In this document: positions 43,559 to 52,591 of the stretch, one piece after another
Layout of the letters: every line of letters begins with the position of its first letter
Numbering within the stretch: the stretch's first letter is position 1
From: Flavobacteriales bacterium
GTDB lineage: Bacteria; Bacteroidota; Bacteroidia; Flavobacteriales_D; Sanyastnellaceae
Assembly: GCA_019694805.1 (NCBI GenBank)
Contig: JAIBBG010000009.1
Coordinates: forward strand, 1-64,000
DNA length: 64,000 nt
Reading direction: 5' to 3'
The notes under the pieces: generated by a model
Database searches by the model: none
Told to the model about the DNA's origin: nothing
The model's input: only the letters and a program-made list of their open reading frames with translations
Position numbers and translations under genes: made by a program

Positions 43559-44911
43559 TTAAATACTCACCTGATACTGCAGAATAAAAGCATTTAATCT
43601 GGAATCTTGTTTGAGGTATGCTTTACTTCCATCTGCTGGCACAACCTTATTCATCACAGGTCTGTTTTGCACGCCAAAAGTCAATTTAGATCTGCTGCCA
43701 TCGAGATACCAGGAACATCCTGCATCACCATAAACAATCAAATCCTTGGCATAATCATATTGGCTTACTTGTGCCGAAAGATAAGGCATTAATTTTCCAA
43801 GGCGCTTGGAAGAACTCAAGTTTGGAGATAGATAGCCGACCTGCACATAATACGAAGTTCCCGTACCAATCATTGGCCAGTTCACTCCAGTGCCATTGTA
43901 ACTGGCAGATGCATTCACATTATCCGTCACATTCATCGGACCCAGATTTCGCACATAGTTTTGGCCAAAATCCAGATAAGAAGCTACGGCGTAAATGGAC
44001 AGAGCATCCCCCTTATTGCTTCGCAAAGGCGCATCAAAGAAGAAATCGACGGAAGCGAGCAACATGTCGTGATGCAAAGTATCAATGGTCAATGAATCCA
44101 CACGTTGATTGTACCACATTGCATCTTGCTGGTATTGTGCACCAGCTCCAATATTGAATATCCTCTTCTTGCCGAGGTATGTTCCTACTTGATAGGGTAA
44201 TTCATTGGATTCTTGATCCCAAAATTGCCACGACAAATAACCACTATATTGAGGTTTGGGTGGTCGTGGTGAGAACTGAGATTCCGAACTCAAATTATTT
44301 GCCTGATTGTACAATGTAGAAGTGCTGAATCCAAAAGGTCTGGACAAGATAACACGATAGTCCAGCTTACTGATTTTTCCTTTAGCATATACACTAAGTT
44401 TACGCAAGAACTGATCGTTCGCATCATTGGTAGCTTGCAAAAAAAGTGGTGCATCCAAGGCCATGATGGAAGCCACAGACGGCGAAGAGAACCTGGAGAA
44501 TCCTGTCCATGCTGTAAGACCGGCGCCAAAAGCCACATGCTTATTCACATCAATTTCACCCAAAGCATCATGGATAAAGAAACCTGTTTTACGTGCACTC
44601 AGTCCATTGAAGTTGTTTTGTCCAAGTTGCAAATAGAAAAATGTGTGTGGCGAAGTCTTCCCATATAACTGCATCCTTGTCCTTCGTAATCCGATATCGA
44701 AAGATTGATCGGTCGCAATACCATTTAATGTACTGCCGGGATTATTTTGTGTTTCTCTAATCCAGGTTTGGTTGACAAAAGTGAGTTTAACGAATTCAGT
44801 ACTATCCTTATTCAGAAAATACTTCAATTCCTTGTTGTTTTGAGAAAATGCAGTTCCAAGTCCAGCGCACAAGCATAGCGCGCTTAGGACATAATTCATA
44901 TACCCTTTCAT
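43559..44911 (-). CDS. Outer membrane porin-like protein of the dab operon
   Basis: 450 residues with a signal peptide (about 1-23, GTAFSQ). The mature part shows many short amphipathic strands, a coil-like FDIGLRRTRMQLYGK block reminiscent of phosphate-selective porins O/P, and a C-terminal aromatic-rich strand (FILQYQVSI). It probably forms a beta barrel that lets small anions through the outer membrane. It lies 23 nt after the SulP gene and is last in the operon. Exact solute is inferred from context only: bicarbonate or a similar anion. Confidence 0.8.
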   Translation of the reverse strand: MKGYMNYVLSALCLCAGLGTAFSQNNKELKYFLNKDSTEFVKLTFVNQTWIRETQNNPGSTLNGIATDQSFDIGLRRTRMQLYGKTSPHTFFYLQLGQNNFNGLSARKTGFFIHDALGEIDVNKHVAFGAGLTAWTGFSRFSSPSVASIMALDAPLFLQATNDANDQFLRKLSVYAKGKISKLDYRVILSRPFGFSTSTLYNQANNLSSESQFSPRPPKPQYSGYLSWQFWDQESNELPYQVGTYLGKKRIFNIGAGAQYQQDAMWYNQRVDSLTIDTLHHDMLLASVDFFFDAPLRSNKGDALSIYAVASYLDFGQNYVRNLGPMNVTDNVNASASYNGTGVNWPMIGTGTSYYVQVGYLSPNLSSSKRLGKLMPYLSAQVSQYDYAKDLIVYGDAGCSWYLDGSRSKLTFGVQNRPVMNKVVPADGSKAYLKQDSRLNAFILQYQVSI

Positions 44912-44934
44912 AGCATCCGTATTTGTAGTGGTTA

Positions 44935-46524
44935 TTACTTCTTATTGCGCGGGTGATATGCCGCAGAATGATGATGATCTGAAGAACGTTTGTGTTCATG
45001 CAGTCCAACAATGTGGAGTTCCGTACCACGTCTTCGGTATTCTTCTTCAAGATGGTGAAGAGTTTCGAAGGCGGTATGATCAACAACCTTGGCATGCGAA
45101 ACATCAATGATAATCTTTTTTCTTTCTGGTAATTCAGCCAGGTGTTTTTTAACGCCCATCAAATTTGTAAAAACCAAAGCTGAACCAGCCTTTATTCTTA
45201 CATCATCATCATCATAATCAATATGCAGGGTAGCTTTAAATGCTTCCTTGACATTCATTCCACGAACAAAATGAATGATGAGTTCAAGAAACACACCTGT
45301 GAAAACCCCGATCAGCAGATCAGTGAGTAAACACATCAGCATTGTACCGAAGAAGATCACGAATTGATCTTTGCCCAATGCCCAAGCATGTCTAAATTCC
45401 TTAGCTGAGGCCAATCGAAGCCCCACATAAATTAACATGGCTGAAAGTGCAGCTACAGGTACCATTTTAATCAACGGAGTGAGTGCCACCACATAGAGTA
45501 AGAGAAAAATGCCATGGAAAAAATTGGCCCAACGGGTTCTTCCGCCATTCATAACATTTGCCGAACTACGGGCAATTTCGCTGATCATAGGCAAACCACC
45601 CAAAAATCCAGACACCGCATTCCCGGAACCAAGGGCTACCAGATCCTTGTTGTTATCGGCCTTTCTGCGCAATGGATCCATCATGTCGATGGCCTTATTG
45701 CTCAACAAAGCTTCAAGTGATCCGATGAGGACAAACATGATGATGTATTCAACAAATACAAACGTGTGAGACCACACGCCCGAAAAATCCACGTTCATGC
45801 CTATATGAAATTCACCAGGATTAATCAGAGGTTTCAATTGAGCAAATTCAGGATCATTCAGGTGAAAGTACTTTGCCATGAATACAGAGGCAATTAAAAC
45901 AACTAAAGCAGCCGGAATCTTTTTCACCCATGAAATCTTGATCATTGGCATCAGGAAAAGAATAACCAGACTAACAATACCAATGATCATGATAGAAGTA
46001 TTGAACACGGTGAAAGCATGAGGTATCATTTCCAACAATTCAATGGGTTCTTTTCCTTTGAGTGTTGCCGGATCCTCACCCAGTAATAAGTGAATTTGCC
46101 GGCTGATGATGATGACACCAATAGCAGCCAATAAGCCATGCACAGCGCTGACAGGAAAAATATCAGCAAATTTGGCCACTTTAAACACACCTAGCAGAAT
46201 TTGAATCAACGCTGCAACAACAACTACACCCAATGTGAGGTGCCAACCCGCATCTCCACCACCCATAGCGTCAACACAACCAGCCACGATAACAATCAGT
46301 CCAGCAGCAGGACCTTTGATGGTGAGCTGTGATCCAGCGAACCATGCCACAACCAATCCGCCAACAATGGCAGTCATCACACCCATAATAGGTGGAAAAT
46401 TACTTGCACCAGCGATGCCAAGGCAAAGCGGCAATGCAATGAGAGAAACCAGGAAACCCGACATGAGATCTGACTTCCAGTTCTCTTTGATTTCTTGGAT
46501 ATCGAAAAATTTATTTTTGTTCAT
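44935..46524 (-). CDS. SulP-family inorganic anion transporter (SLC26/BicA-like)
   Basis: 529 residues. About 10-12 membrane helices include the SulP signature near the start (GFLVSLIALPLCLGIAGASNFPP) and GPAAGLIVIVAG. The C-terminal STAS domain (about 430-510, KIIIDVSHAKVVDHTAFETLHHL) is followed by a His-rich tail (DHHHSAAYHPRNKK). Members carry sulfate, bicarbonate or other anions, usually with Na+ or H+. The position between dabB and a porin makes bicarbonate the best guess. Gaps of 30 nt and 23 nt to its neighbours support one operon. Confidence 0.9.
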   Translation of the reverse strand: MNKNKFFDIQEIKENWKSDLMSGFLVSLIALPLCLGIAGASNFPPIMGVMTAIVGGLVVAWFAGSQLTIKGPAAGLIVIVAGCVDAMGGGDAGWHLTLGVVVVAALIQILLGVFKVAKFADIFPVSAVHGLLAAIGVIIISRQIHLLLGEDPATLKGKEPIELLEMIPHAFTVFNTSIMIIGIVSLVILFLMPMIKISWVKKIPAALVVLIASVFMAKYFHLNDPEFAQLKPLINPGEFHIGMNVDFSGVWSHTFVFVEYIIMFVLIGSLEALLSNKAIDMMDPLRRKADNNKDLVALGSGNAVSGFLGGLPMISEIARSSANVMNGGRTRWANFFHGIFLLLYVVALTPLIKMVPVAALSAMLIYVGLRLASAKEFRHAWALGKDQFVIFFGTMLMCLLTDLLIGVFTGVFLELIIHFVRGMNVKEAFKATLHIDYDDDDVRIKAGSALVFTNLMGVKKHLAELPERKKIIIDVSHAKVVDHTAFETLHHLEEEYRRRGTELHIVGLHEHKRSSDHHHSAAYHPRNKK

Positions 46525-46554
46525 ACGAAATTTCTTAAAGTGTTTTGATGAAAA

Positions 46555-48423
46555 TTAGCTGGAGCGATAGCCCATATCATAAATGGATTTGACATGAGGC
46601 CCCATAAATATTCTGGCATAGATGCGGATGATGGCCAGACCATCGAGGATAAAACTCAGAGCAGTAAACAATGCCAGTCCGGCTTGAGTTTCATGAATAT
46701 GACTGAAGATCAAATCCTCTCCCACAAAAGTTGGAGTGATCGGAAAACCAGATACGCCAAGGCAAGCGAGAATGAAGATGAAGGCGAGCAATGGATATTC
46801 AAAACTGAATCCATGGAATCGATCAAGATCGATATTGTTGCCTTTCAAGCGCAGGCGACGAATGGTAAGATATCCGATTCCTCCACATAACAGAATACCA
46901 CTCAGGTAAAGAACATTGTGCGACATGGTATAGTGTTCATTGAAAGAGATAGCCAATGCTGTGAAGCAATGGTTCATGATCACCAACATCCAGGCGAGCT
47001 TCACATTCTTTCTTTCAGTAAATGATTTCAGGACCAAGATGAGTCCAATGGTGGAAAAGAGGAATGGCAAGAAATGATGTAAACCCTCTGACATCAAGGA
47101 CTCATTCATCAGCAACAGAAAACCAGAAATAAATGTGATGATGAAAAAGATCACGGATCTTTTCGGTGTCATGAAGTCCAGTTTCTTACCCGCCAGTTTG
47201 AGTGGATTCCACAGATATCGATACATCGCATTATCCAGATTCCATTCCTTCAAACTCAGCATGTATAGCGTATGAGAAACCCTCTTTGGTAATAAATCTT
47301 CGAAGGTTTTTTTTCGGAGGATTGGACTATAAAATTGTTCACGAATCAGGTAGGTTACTACAGATGGTGATACGAGCAATTGATAAGTTCTCAGGAACGC
47401 ATTGCCGGCGAAGTGAATCAATGCCATATCCAACCAACCCAGAGAAATTTCAATGAAAATGATTCCGATCTGAGCTGCCGAAGAATAAGCGATTTGGCTT
47501 TTCACCGAAGACTGCACACGTGCAATGCTGGTGGTGATGATCGCGGTAACAAGGCCTAACAATCCAATGAGGACACGTACACTTGTTTGATGTTCCCAAA
47601 ATGGTGATGTCCGTAGCAAAAGGAAAACACCAAGGTGAACCGATAACGATCCGTAAAAGATGGCGCTTGAAGGAGTAGGACCTTCCATTGCCCGCGGCAG
47701 CCACGTCGAAAATGGCAGTTGTGCTGATTTTGCCGCAGCCGTAAGCAATATCATCAGAGAAAGGAGAACACCTGTAAGACTGTGCGTTTGAAGATGCTCA
47801 TGGACCAATTCATAATTATTCAACTTGAAAAACGTAATGTTTTCATGGAATAAATGGTGACTCAACCACATTGCGAGAATTAAACCCACATCTCCAATTC
47901 GATAGATAGAAAACACCTTCACCGCGTTTTTCACTGGCAGATATCTGTCACGATAAAACGCAATCAGCAGGAAAGAAGAGATACCGAGAATCTCCCAACC
48001 AATAAATAGTGTTTCGAGGTTACCGGCAAGAATAGCGATCGTATACCCCGAATAAAAAAACAACAGGGTATTGAAGAATCTTTTATATCCAGATTCACGG
48101 TGCAAATAGTACCTGCTGTATATGGTGACAAGCATCACCAGAAAACTTCCGGTAAGCATGTACACCATATTGATTTTATCGAAGCACAAATCAATGAAGA
48201 ACTCATAAGCTTCGGATTTGTATATGATCAGATCCTTTTCATCAAAAGGCACATGACCATTCCATATCCACCATACAGAGTAACCAAGCAGCAGTGTAAA
48301 ATGTGTGGCCAATGTGACAAAGGCCACCCGCGACATGGCGGTTTCCGCTTTGCGTTGTACGAAGAGACTCGTCACAAAACCCAACAACGGAATCAGAATA
48401 AAAACAGGAAGTATTGTATTCAT
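46555..48423 (-). CDS. dabB: DabB: NuoL-like proton-conducting membrane subunit of the DAB inorganic carbon pump
   Basis: 622 residues with about 14-16 membrane helices. The central proton_antipo_M domain shows the family blocks LFIGWEILGISSFLLIAFY and TWLPRAMEGPTPSSAIFYGS with a Lys-containing helix (LLTAAAKSAQLPF). It resembles complex I subunit L, but no other complex I genes are near and it sits 14 nt after dabA, which identifies it as DabB. DabB is thought to couple the proton or sodium gradient to CO2 hydration by DabA. It is longer at the C-terminus than many relatives. Confidence 0.9.
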   Translation of the reverse strand: MNTILPVFILIPLLGFVTSLFVQRKAETAMSRVAFVTLATHFTLLLGYSVWWIWNGHVPFDEKDLIIYKSEAYEFFIDLCFDKINMVYMLTGSFLVMLVTIYSRYYLHRESGYKRFFNTLLFFYSGYTIAILAGNLETLFIGWEILGISSFLLIAFYRDRYLPVKNAVKVFSIYRIGDVGLILAMWLSHHLFHENITFFKLNNYELVHEHLQTHSLTGVLLSLMILLTAAAKSAQLPFSTWLPRAMEGPTPSSAIFYGSLSVHLGVFLLLRTSPFWEHQTSVRVLIGLLGLVTAIITTSIARVQSSVKSQIAYSSAAQIGIIFIEISLGWLDMALIHFAGNAFLRTYQLLVSPSVVTYLIREQFYSPILRKKTFEDLLPKRVSHTLYMLSLKEWNLDNAMYRYLWNPLKLAGKKLDFMTPKRSVIFFIITFISGFLLLMNESLMSEGLHHFLPFLFSTIGLILVLKSFTERKNVKLAWMLVIMNHCFTALAISFNEHYTMSHNVLYLSGILLCGGIGYLTIRRLRLKGNNIDLDRFHGFSFEYPLLAFIFILACLGVSGFPITPTFVGEDLIFSHIHETQAGLALFTALSFILDGLAIIRIYARIFMGPHVKSIYDMGYRSS

Positions 48424-48437
48424 ATCGTTGTTTTGAT

Positions 48438-50975
48438 TTAGATAGAGTAAACAGGTAAGTTATCCATACGCGTTTCGATGACACGTTCGATATTTTCTGC
48501 ATAGTGCACTTTAGAAGTGGGCTCATAAGTGACCAGTTCCTCGTTGCGTAATACAAAGAGCTCATGTGTTTCCGGGTGAATGGTCACCAGGTTTACCCAC
48601 TCATTTCGAAACCACTCCCAAGTTGCATCATTAGACTGTATGGTCTTCATGACAACATCCGGGTAATGCTCAACGATGATGAGTAATCTCACCGGATCAT
48701 GCACCTCAATCATTTGTGATGGAAGTCCTGGGCGCAAATCGCCATCGATGCCATTTGCTACACCGAACAAACCCATCACATTGTGAGGAAGTTTAGAACC
48801 AGCGCCCAGTTTTTGATTGTCAACTCTGGAGAAATAGTATTCCAGATTTATACCACCACAAACCGGAGCAGCGGCCTTCAGGATGTTCAACAAGTACTTA
48901 CCTTCCGGATCGATTTGATAATCGAATGAATTGAGAAACGATCTTCTATCGAGGAATAAATGTTCCGTCAGATTTCTGCGACCAACAATACACAAGGCAT
49001 TGGTGGCATGATTCAATTCCGGACGAGGTTCGAAAAGAGAAACAGAACGATTTCTGACTTCCTGATGAAGTCGATCCATTGGTCGCGAGCTATCGACATA
49101 TTCAAATCTTCTGCTTCTCTCCTTAGCATTTCTATCCAATGCCCTATTCATCGCTGCTGCATATTTTTTATGCATGGTTGCGAGCTCAGGAGACAATGCT
49201 TGAACATCAAAATAATCAACATCATCTCGGGTGGTGTCATGAATGGCGCCAACGAAATGGGTTGTATCCGGAATATGAATACCTCTATCTGCAAGCATAT
49301 TTCTAACACCACGATGATTGGCCATGAAACAAATCACCCTGGAATTCACGGAACCGGCACGACCCGAACATGCACCACAATCGTATGCAGCATAGTGAGG
49401 ATTGTTGACACTTGAAGCTCCATGGCCTACGACATACACCAGAGGAGCAAAATCCTTGACCATACCAATGCTCTTCAATAAACCCTCAACACGATCAGTC
49501 ATTTCCTGCAGCGAAAAACCAACTTGCAAACCATCTTCTTGAATGAGCTTCTCATCGGCTTCAATGGTCAGGCTGGCATCCTTATTCATATGTTTGAAAG
49601 AAGATGCAGACGCCGGACTACCTGTAGGACGAAGGATGTTGACAAACAATTTTAGCGCTGACCAAAAACCAAGTGTTTGTGAAATCAGCCACCCTCCATA
49701 TATAGAATGGGTGTGTTTGCTGAAGTGAGGATCAACCTCTCTCTTAGCACCCTGTCCTATTTCTTTGATCAGGTATTTTGGATTGACTGGTGCGGGACAG
49801 AGTTTTGTGAGATGCTGACCGTCTATTGGTTTGAAATAAAATTCAACCCCGAAGAAACCTGGCGTACCGAATGTTTCACAATGAGGATCTTCATGTTCAA
49901 GATATCTGCGCAATGAACATTCGCGATCATCAATGCAAAACATCGCTTGAAACGACTTCATGTGTTTCGGTCGCTGACGGCGTTGCTGCATCACGAGGCC
50001 GGCCAATACTTCGTCGTAATAACTCCATTCAAGAGATTCCTGAAAGATGGTCACTGCGTCGAAATATTCAGTAGGCGGCACAGCAGAAAATAAATCAGTT
50101 GGTGCTTCCTTCATCACTGAAGAGAGTGGTCGCCATTTACCGACACCATGGTGACGGTCCATCGCATCCAATTCCAACAACAATTCAAATAGGATAAAAT
50201 CCTTCAGTGTAATCTTCCTGCTGTCGATCAGAGTTTGTGGTTGCGTTTCAATGGTAGCAACCATACCTGACCAACCTTGGTGGGCGAATTGCTGATCGAA
50301 AAGATATTGGCTGAAGTATTTTTCATCACCTACCAGCATGCTGAGCAAATCAGTCAATTCCAATCTGTTTTCGACGAAAAGTTTGGAAACCCTTTTTGAT
50401 TTGAAAAAACTGGTGAAGCTATTTTTCTCCATTTCACGGAGAGAATTCAAAAAGTTTCTATCCTGAAGGGGAAACTGCCATGATGAAATTCCTTGATCCA
50501 GATAACTGCAAACGAGGCGGAATAAAGTAGGATGAACCATACTATCCATATCCACCTGATAGCACTTTTTCCAATTTGCCCGGAGCATTCCGATACGTGG
50601 TAATGCGCCCGTTTGGAAATTTCCGTTCAGTAGTTTTTCCTTCCATATGCCGATAAGGTGTTTTCCTTTTCTCCTGGCAATGGTTTCTTCAAGGCATTTT
50701 TCATTGATTCTGCCTTCTTTGAAATATTCGCGATATTCTTCAATGGACAAGGAGACCTTGTAGCCGAATTTGGTAGAAGCGATCCTCAGCGCATCAAAAA
50801 ACTTTTTCTGTTGAAACGCATGGAGGGTATTGTGATGGATAAAATCCTTGAGCGGTGCCTGAGCCGGCAGATAGTGGCTCAACTCATGCAACGTCAAATC
50901 TTCATTGAACTGCGCGTATGCAGATTCCTGCTCCGGCAAAGTAGCCAGAGGAACAAAAGACACAGTTGTGCTCAT
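48438..50975 (-). CDS. dabA: DabA: zinc-dependent carbonic-anhydrase-like subunit of the DAB pump (DUF2309)
   Basis: 845 residues. The predicted zinc and catalytic residues of DabA are all present: C347 and D349 in FCIDDREC, H518 in VVGHGASS and C533 in AYDCGACSG. The N-terminal APLKDFIHHNTLHAFQ block is also typical. DabA with DabB forms an energy-coupled complex that traps CO2 as bicarbonate in the cytoplasm. It is first in a four-gene operon (dabA, dabB, SulP, porin). No TAnnTTTG element is obvious upstream in 50976-51089, and no LysR-type regulator adjoins it. Confidence 0.95.
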   Translation of the reverse strand: MSTTVSFVPLATLPEQESAYAQFNEDLTLHELSHYLPAQAPLKDFIHHNTLHAFQQKKFFDALRIASTKFGYKVSLSIEEYREYFKEGRINEKCLEETIARRKGKHLIGIWKEKLLNGNFQTGALPRIGMLRANWKKCYQVDMDSMVHPTLFRLVCSYLDQGISSWQFPLQDRNFLNSLREMEKNSFTSFFKSKRVSKLFVENRLELTDLLSMLVGDEKYFSQYLFDQQFAHQGWSGMVATIETQPQTLIDSRKITLKDFILFELLLELDAMDRHHGVGKWRPLSSVMKEAPTDLFSAVPPTEYFDAVTIFQESLEWSYYDEVLAGLVMQQRRQRPKHMKSFQAMFCIDDRECSLRRYLEHEDPHCETFGTPGFFGVEFYFKPIDGQHLTKLCPAPVNPKYLIKEIGQGAKREVDPHFSKHTHSIYGGWLISQTLGFWSALKLFVNILRPTGSPASASSFKHMNKDASLTIEADEKLIQEDGLQVGFSLQEMTDRVEGLLKSIGMVKDFAPLVYVVGHGASSVNNPHYAAYDCGACSGRAGSVNSRVICFMANHRGVRNMLADRGIHIPDTTHFVGAIHDTTRDDVDYFDVQALSPELATMHKKYAAAMNRALDRNAKERSRRFEYVDSSRPMDRLHQEVRNRSVSLFEPRPELNHATNALCIVGRRNLTEHLFLDRRSFLNSFDYQIDPEGKYLLNILKAAAPVCGGINLEYYFSRVDNQKLGAGSKLPHNVMGLFGVANGIDGDLRPGLPSQMIEVHDPVRLLIIVEHYPDVVMKTIQSNDATWEWFRNEWVNLVTIHPETHELFVLRNEELVTYEPTSKVHYAENIERVIETRMDNLPVYSI

Positions 50976-51089
50976 GATTCATATTGTGAAGATGTTTTTG
51001 ATGTGATTGACTATGATGTTTCCGGCCATGGGCCGAAAAGTCATCTTCATGTGGCTTGCACATGGCTGACCTTCTGGTCAGCTAACATC

Positions 51090-51431
51090 TCACAAGCGGA
51101 AATTCCGCAACATGATAATCCGATCGAGACCGGATAGAGAATTTACTGAGGCAATGGAAGCCTTATCAGCAATGCTATTTTTTGTATGGAAATTGAAGTG
51201 AGCTTGATAAAAACCATCCATCAGATGGCTTTCAGAATCGTCATCACCCTCTACTTCGTTTTCATTTTCATCGGTGCAGCAAAATTCTGCCTGAAGTGCG
51301 ATTCCCGCATGATGTGCGTGAATCTGGTCTCTTCCTGTTTCTGCAGTTTGTTTATCCTGCATAAAGAAACCCATGATAAACCTGGCCACGAAGACCAGCA
51401 CGAGTCCGAATATTTTCACAGTATGAGTCAT
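51090..51431 (-). CDS. Possible small membrane-anchored protein (doubtful)
   Basis: 113 residues if started at the ATG 51431 (MTHTVKIFGLVLVFVARFIM). One hydrophobic helix (about 7-23) is followed by a His-rich (IHAHHAG) and then very acidic stretch (CCTDENENEVEGDDDSES) and an ordered-looking tail. The composition is more protein-like than its shadow frames, and a hairpin (GCTGACC/GGTCAGC-type, 51065-51082) lies just past its stop. No family is recognised and no strong promoter or ribosome-binding site is seen, so it could be chance. Confidence 0.4.
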   Translation of the reverse strand: MTHTVKIFGLVLVFVARFIMGFFMQDKQTAETGRDQIHAHHAGIALQAEFCCTDENENEVEGDDDSESHLMDGFYQAHFNFHTKNSIADKASIASVNSLSGLDRIIMLRNFRL

Positions 51432-51624
51432 AGACCGAATAGCCACAAATGTGCGACATGAATTCATGAGATCTATGTGGCTATAACAGGACATTAACAC
51501 GGATGAAAAAATCAACCGTGTGAATACGACGCCCAGCGCCAAAAGTTACTCATGTCCAATATACAGCGAGCCCATTCAGGAGTCAGAATTGACCACCAAA
51601 TACGAGGGTGCTTGATAGTCCAGG
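51432..51624. other. Intergenic stretch without recognised features
   Basis: Only short overlapping frames on both strands; nothing I can support as a gene or RNA. Confidence 0.4.
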
Positions 51625-52572
51625 TTACACCAACGGATTGTCCTGACCAGTGTTCTCCGGAATCGCAGGTATTTCCTCCTTTTTTCTTCCCCTTAACCAT
51701 CTCCAAATCCCAGCAGCAGCTGCTGCTAATCCTATCAAGATGACTTTGGCGAATTTGGCAAAAAAGGCAAATAAGCCAGCTTTCGCGAGAACCTTTCCAG
51801 CAACCAAACCCCCTATGGTATATGCAGCGACTTCGTCGACATCGGAGTCGAAATCCTGATACTGGAAACCATCGTTGAATTTCACAGCGACCATTACCTG
51901 AGGAATGGCACCAGAAATTTCCTGTAATTGGTCCATACTTCCAATGGCATTCATAACTACGACACCTTTACGGCCAAGCATTCTCACGTTGTAATTCAAC
52001 GAATGAAAACCAGCTTCAGCAAATTCAACATCCTTGGCCCAGTGCAAAACCTTCAGGTCTGCGTCATAATAGGGTTTTGAAGCCCAACCATGCATGGTCA
52101 CTTCAGGATATCCTTCTTTAGCACGCATTTTATTTTCCTCCATGACATCCTTTTTCATCGTCGTCATCAATTCATCATAATCAATGTCTGATGCATCATC
52201 GTCATCAACATAGCCAATGTCATCGTAGGTGATATCGAAAGCCCAGGATTGATCACCCATAACTCCCAAGCCATCCGGTACGAGCAATCCCATAGTTTCT
52301 GCAGGAGGATTTCCCCATAGTTCCTCCAATACTTTTTTGGCTTGAACAGGATGCAGATATCCAAATCCTGAAGGAACGGTCAGTGTTGCATTAGAACCGG
52401 GTAATTCTACAGTTCCATGTTGATACGTCAAGGACTTCTCAACGCTATCGATGGCCAATTGATACTCAGCCATGAATGCTTCTATGTCGACATTCGATGA
52501 ATCAGGCAATTCCTGACCGAATACTCCAAGAGTGAATGAGAAGAGGAAAAAGGTTAAGTGAAAATATTTCAT
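51625..52572 (-). CDS. DUF2167 membrane protein
   Basis: 315 residues from the ATG at 52572 (MKYFHLTFFLFSFTLGVFGQ), which gives a proper signal peptide; a longer reading overlaps the fumarylacetoacetase gene and loses it. The DUF2167 core is clear (GTVELPGSNATLTVPSGFGYL; GLLVPDG; WAFDITYDDIGYVDDDDAS; WASKPYYDADLKVLHWAKD). A C-terminal helix (about 265-295) precedes an Arg/Lys-rich end. Function is unknown. It lies 19 nt after the stop of fahA. Confidence 0.9.
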   Translation of the reverse strand: MKYFHLTFFLFSFTLGVFGQELPDSSNVDIEAFMAEYQLAIDSVEKSLTYQHGTVELPGSNATLTVPSGFGYLHPVQAKKVLEELWGNPPAETMGLLVPDGLGVMGDQSWAFDITYDDIGYVDDDDASDIDYDELMTTMKKDVMEENKMRAKEGYPEVTMHGWASKPYYDADLKVLHWAKDVEFAEAGFHSLNYNVRMLGRKGVVVMNAIGSMDQLQEISGAIPQVMVAVKFNDGFQYQDFDSDVDEVAAYTIGGLVAGKVLAKAGLFAFFAKFAKVILIGLAAAAAGIWRWLRGRKKEEIPAIPENTGQDNPLV

Positions 52573-52591
52573 AGAACAATCATTTACGATA

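Noticed and set aside
51186..51461. 91-codon plus-strand frame opposite the small dab-side gene
   Set aside because: It is weaker than the minus-strand frame, and neither is convincing.
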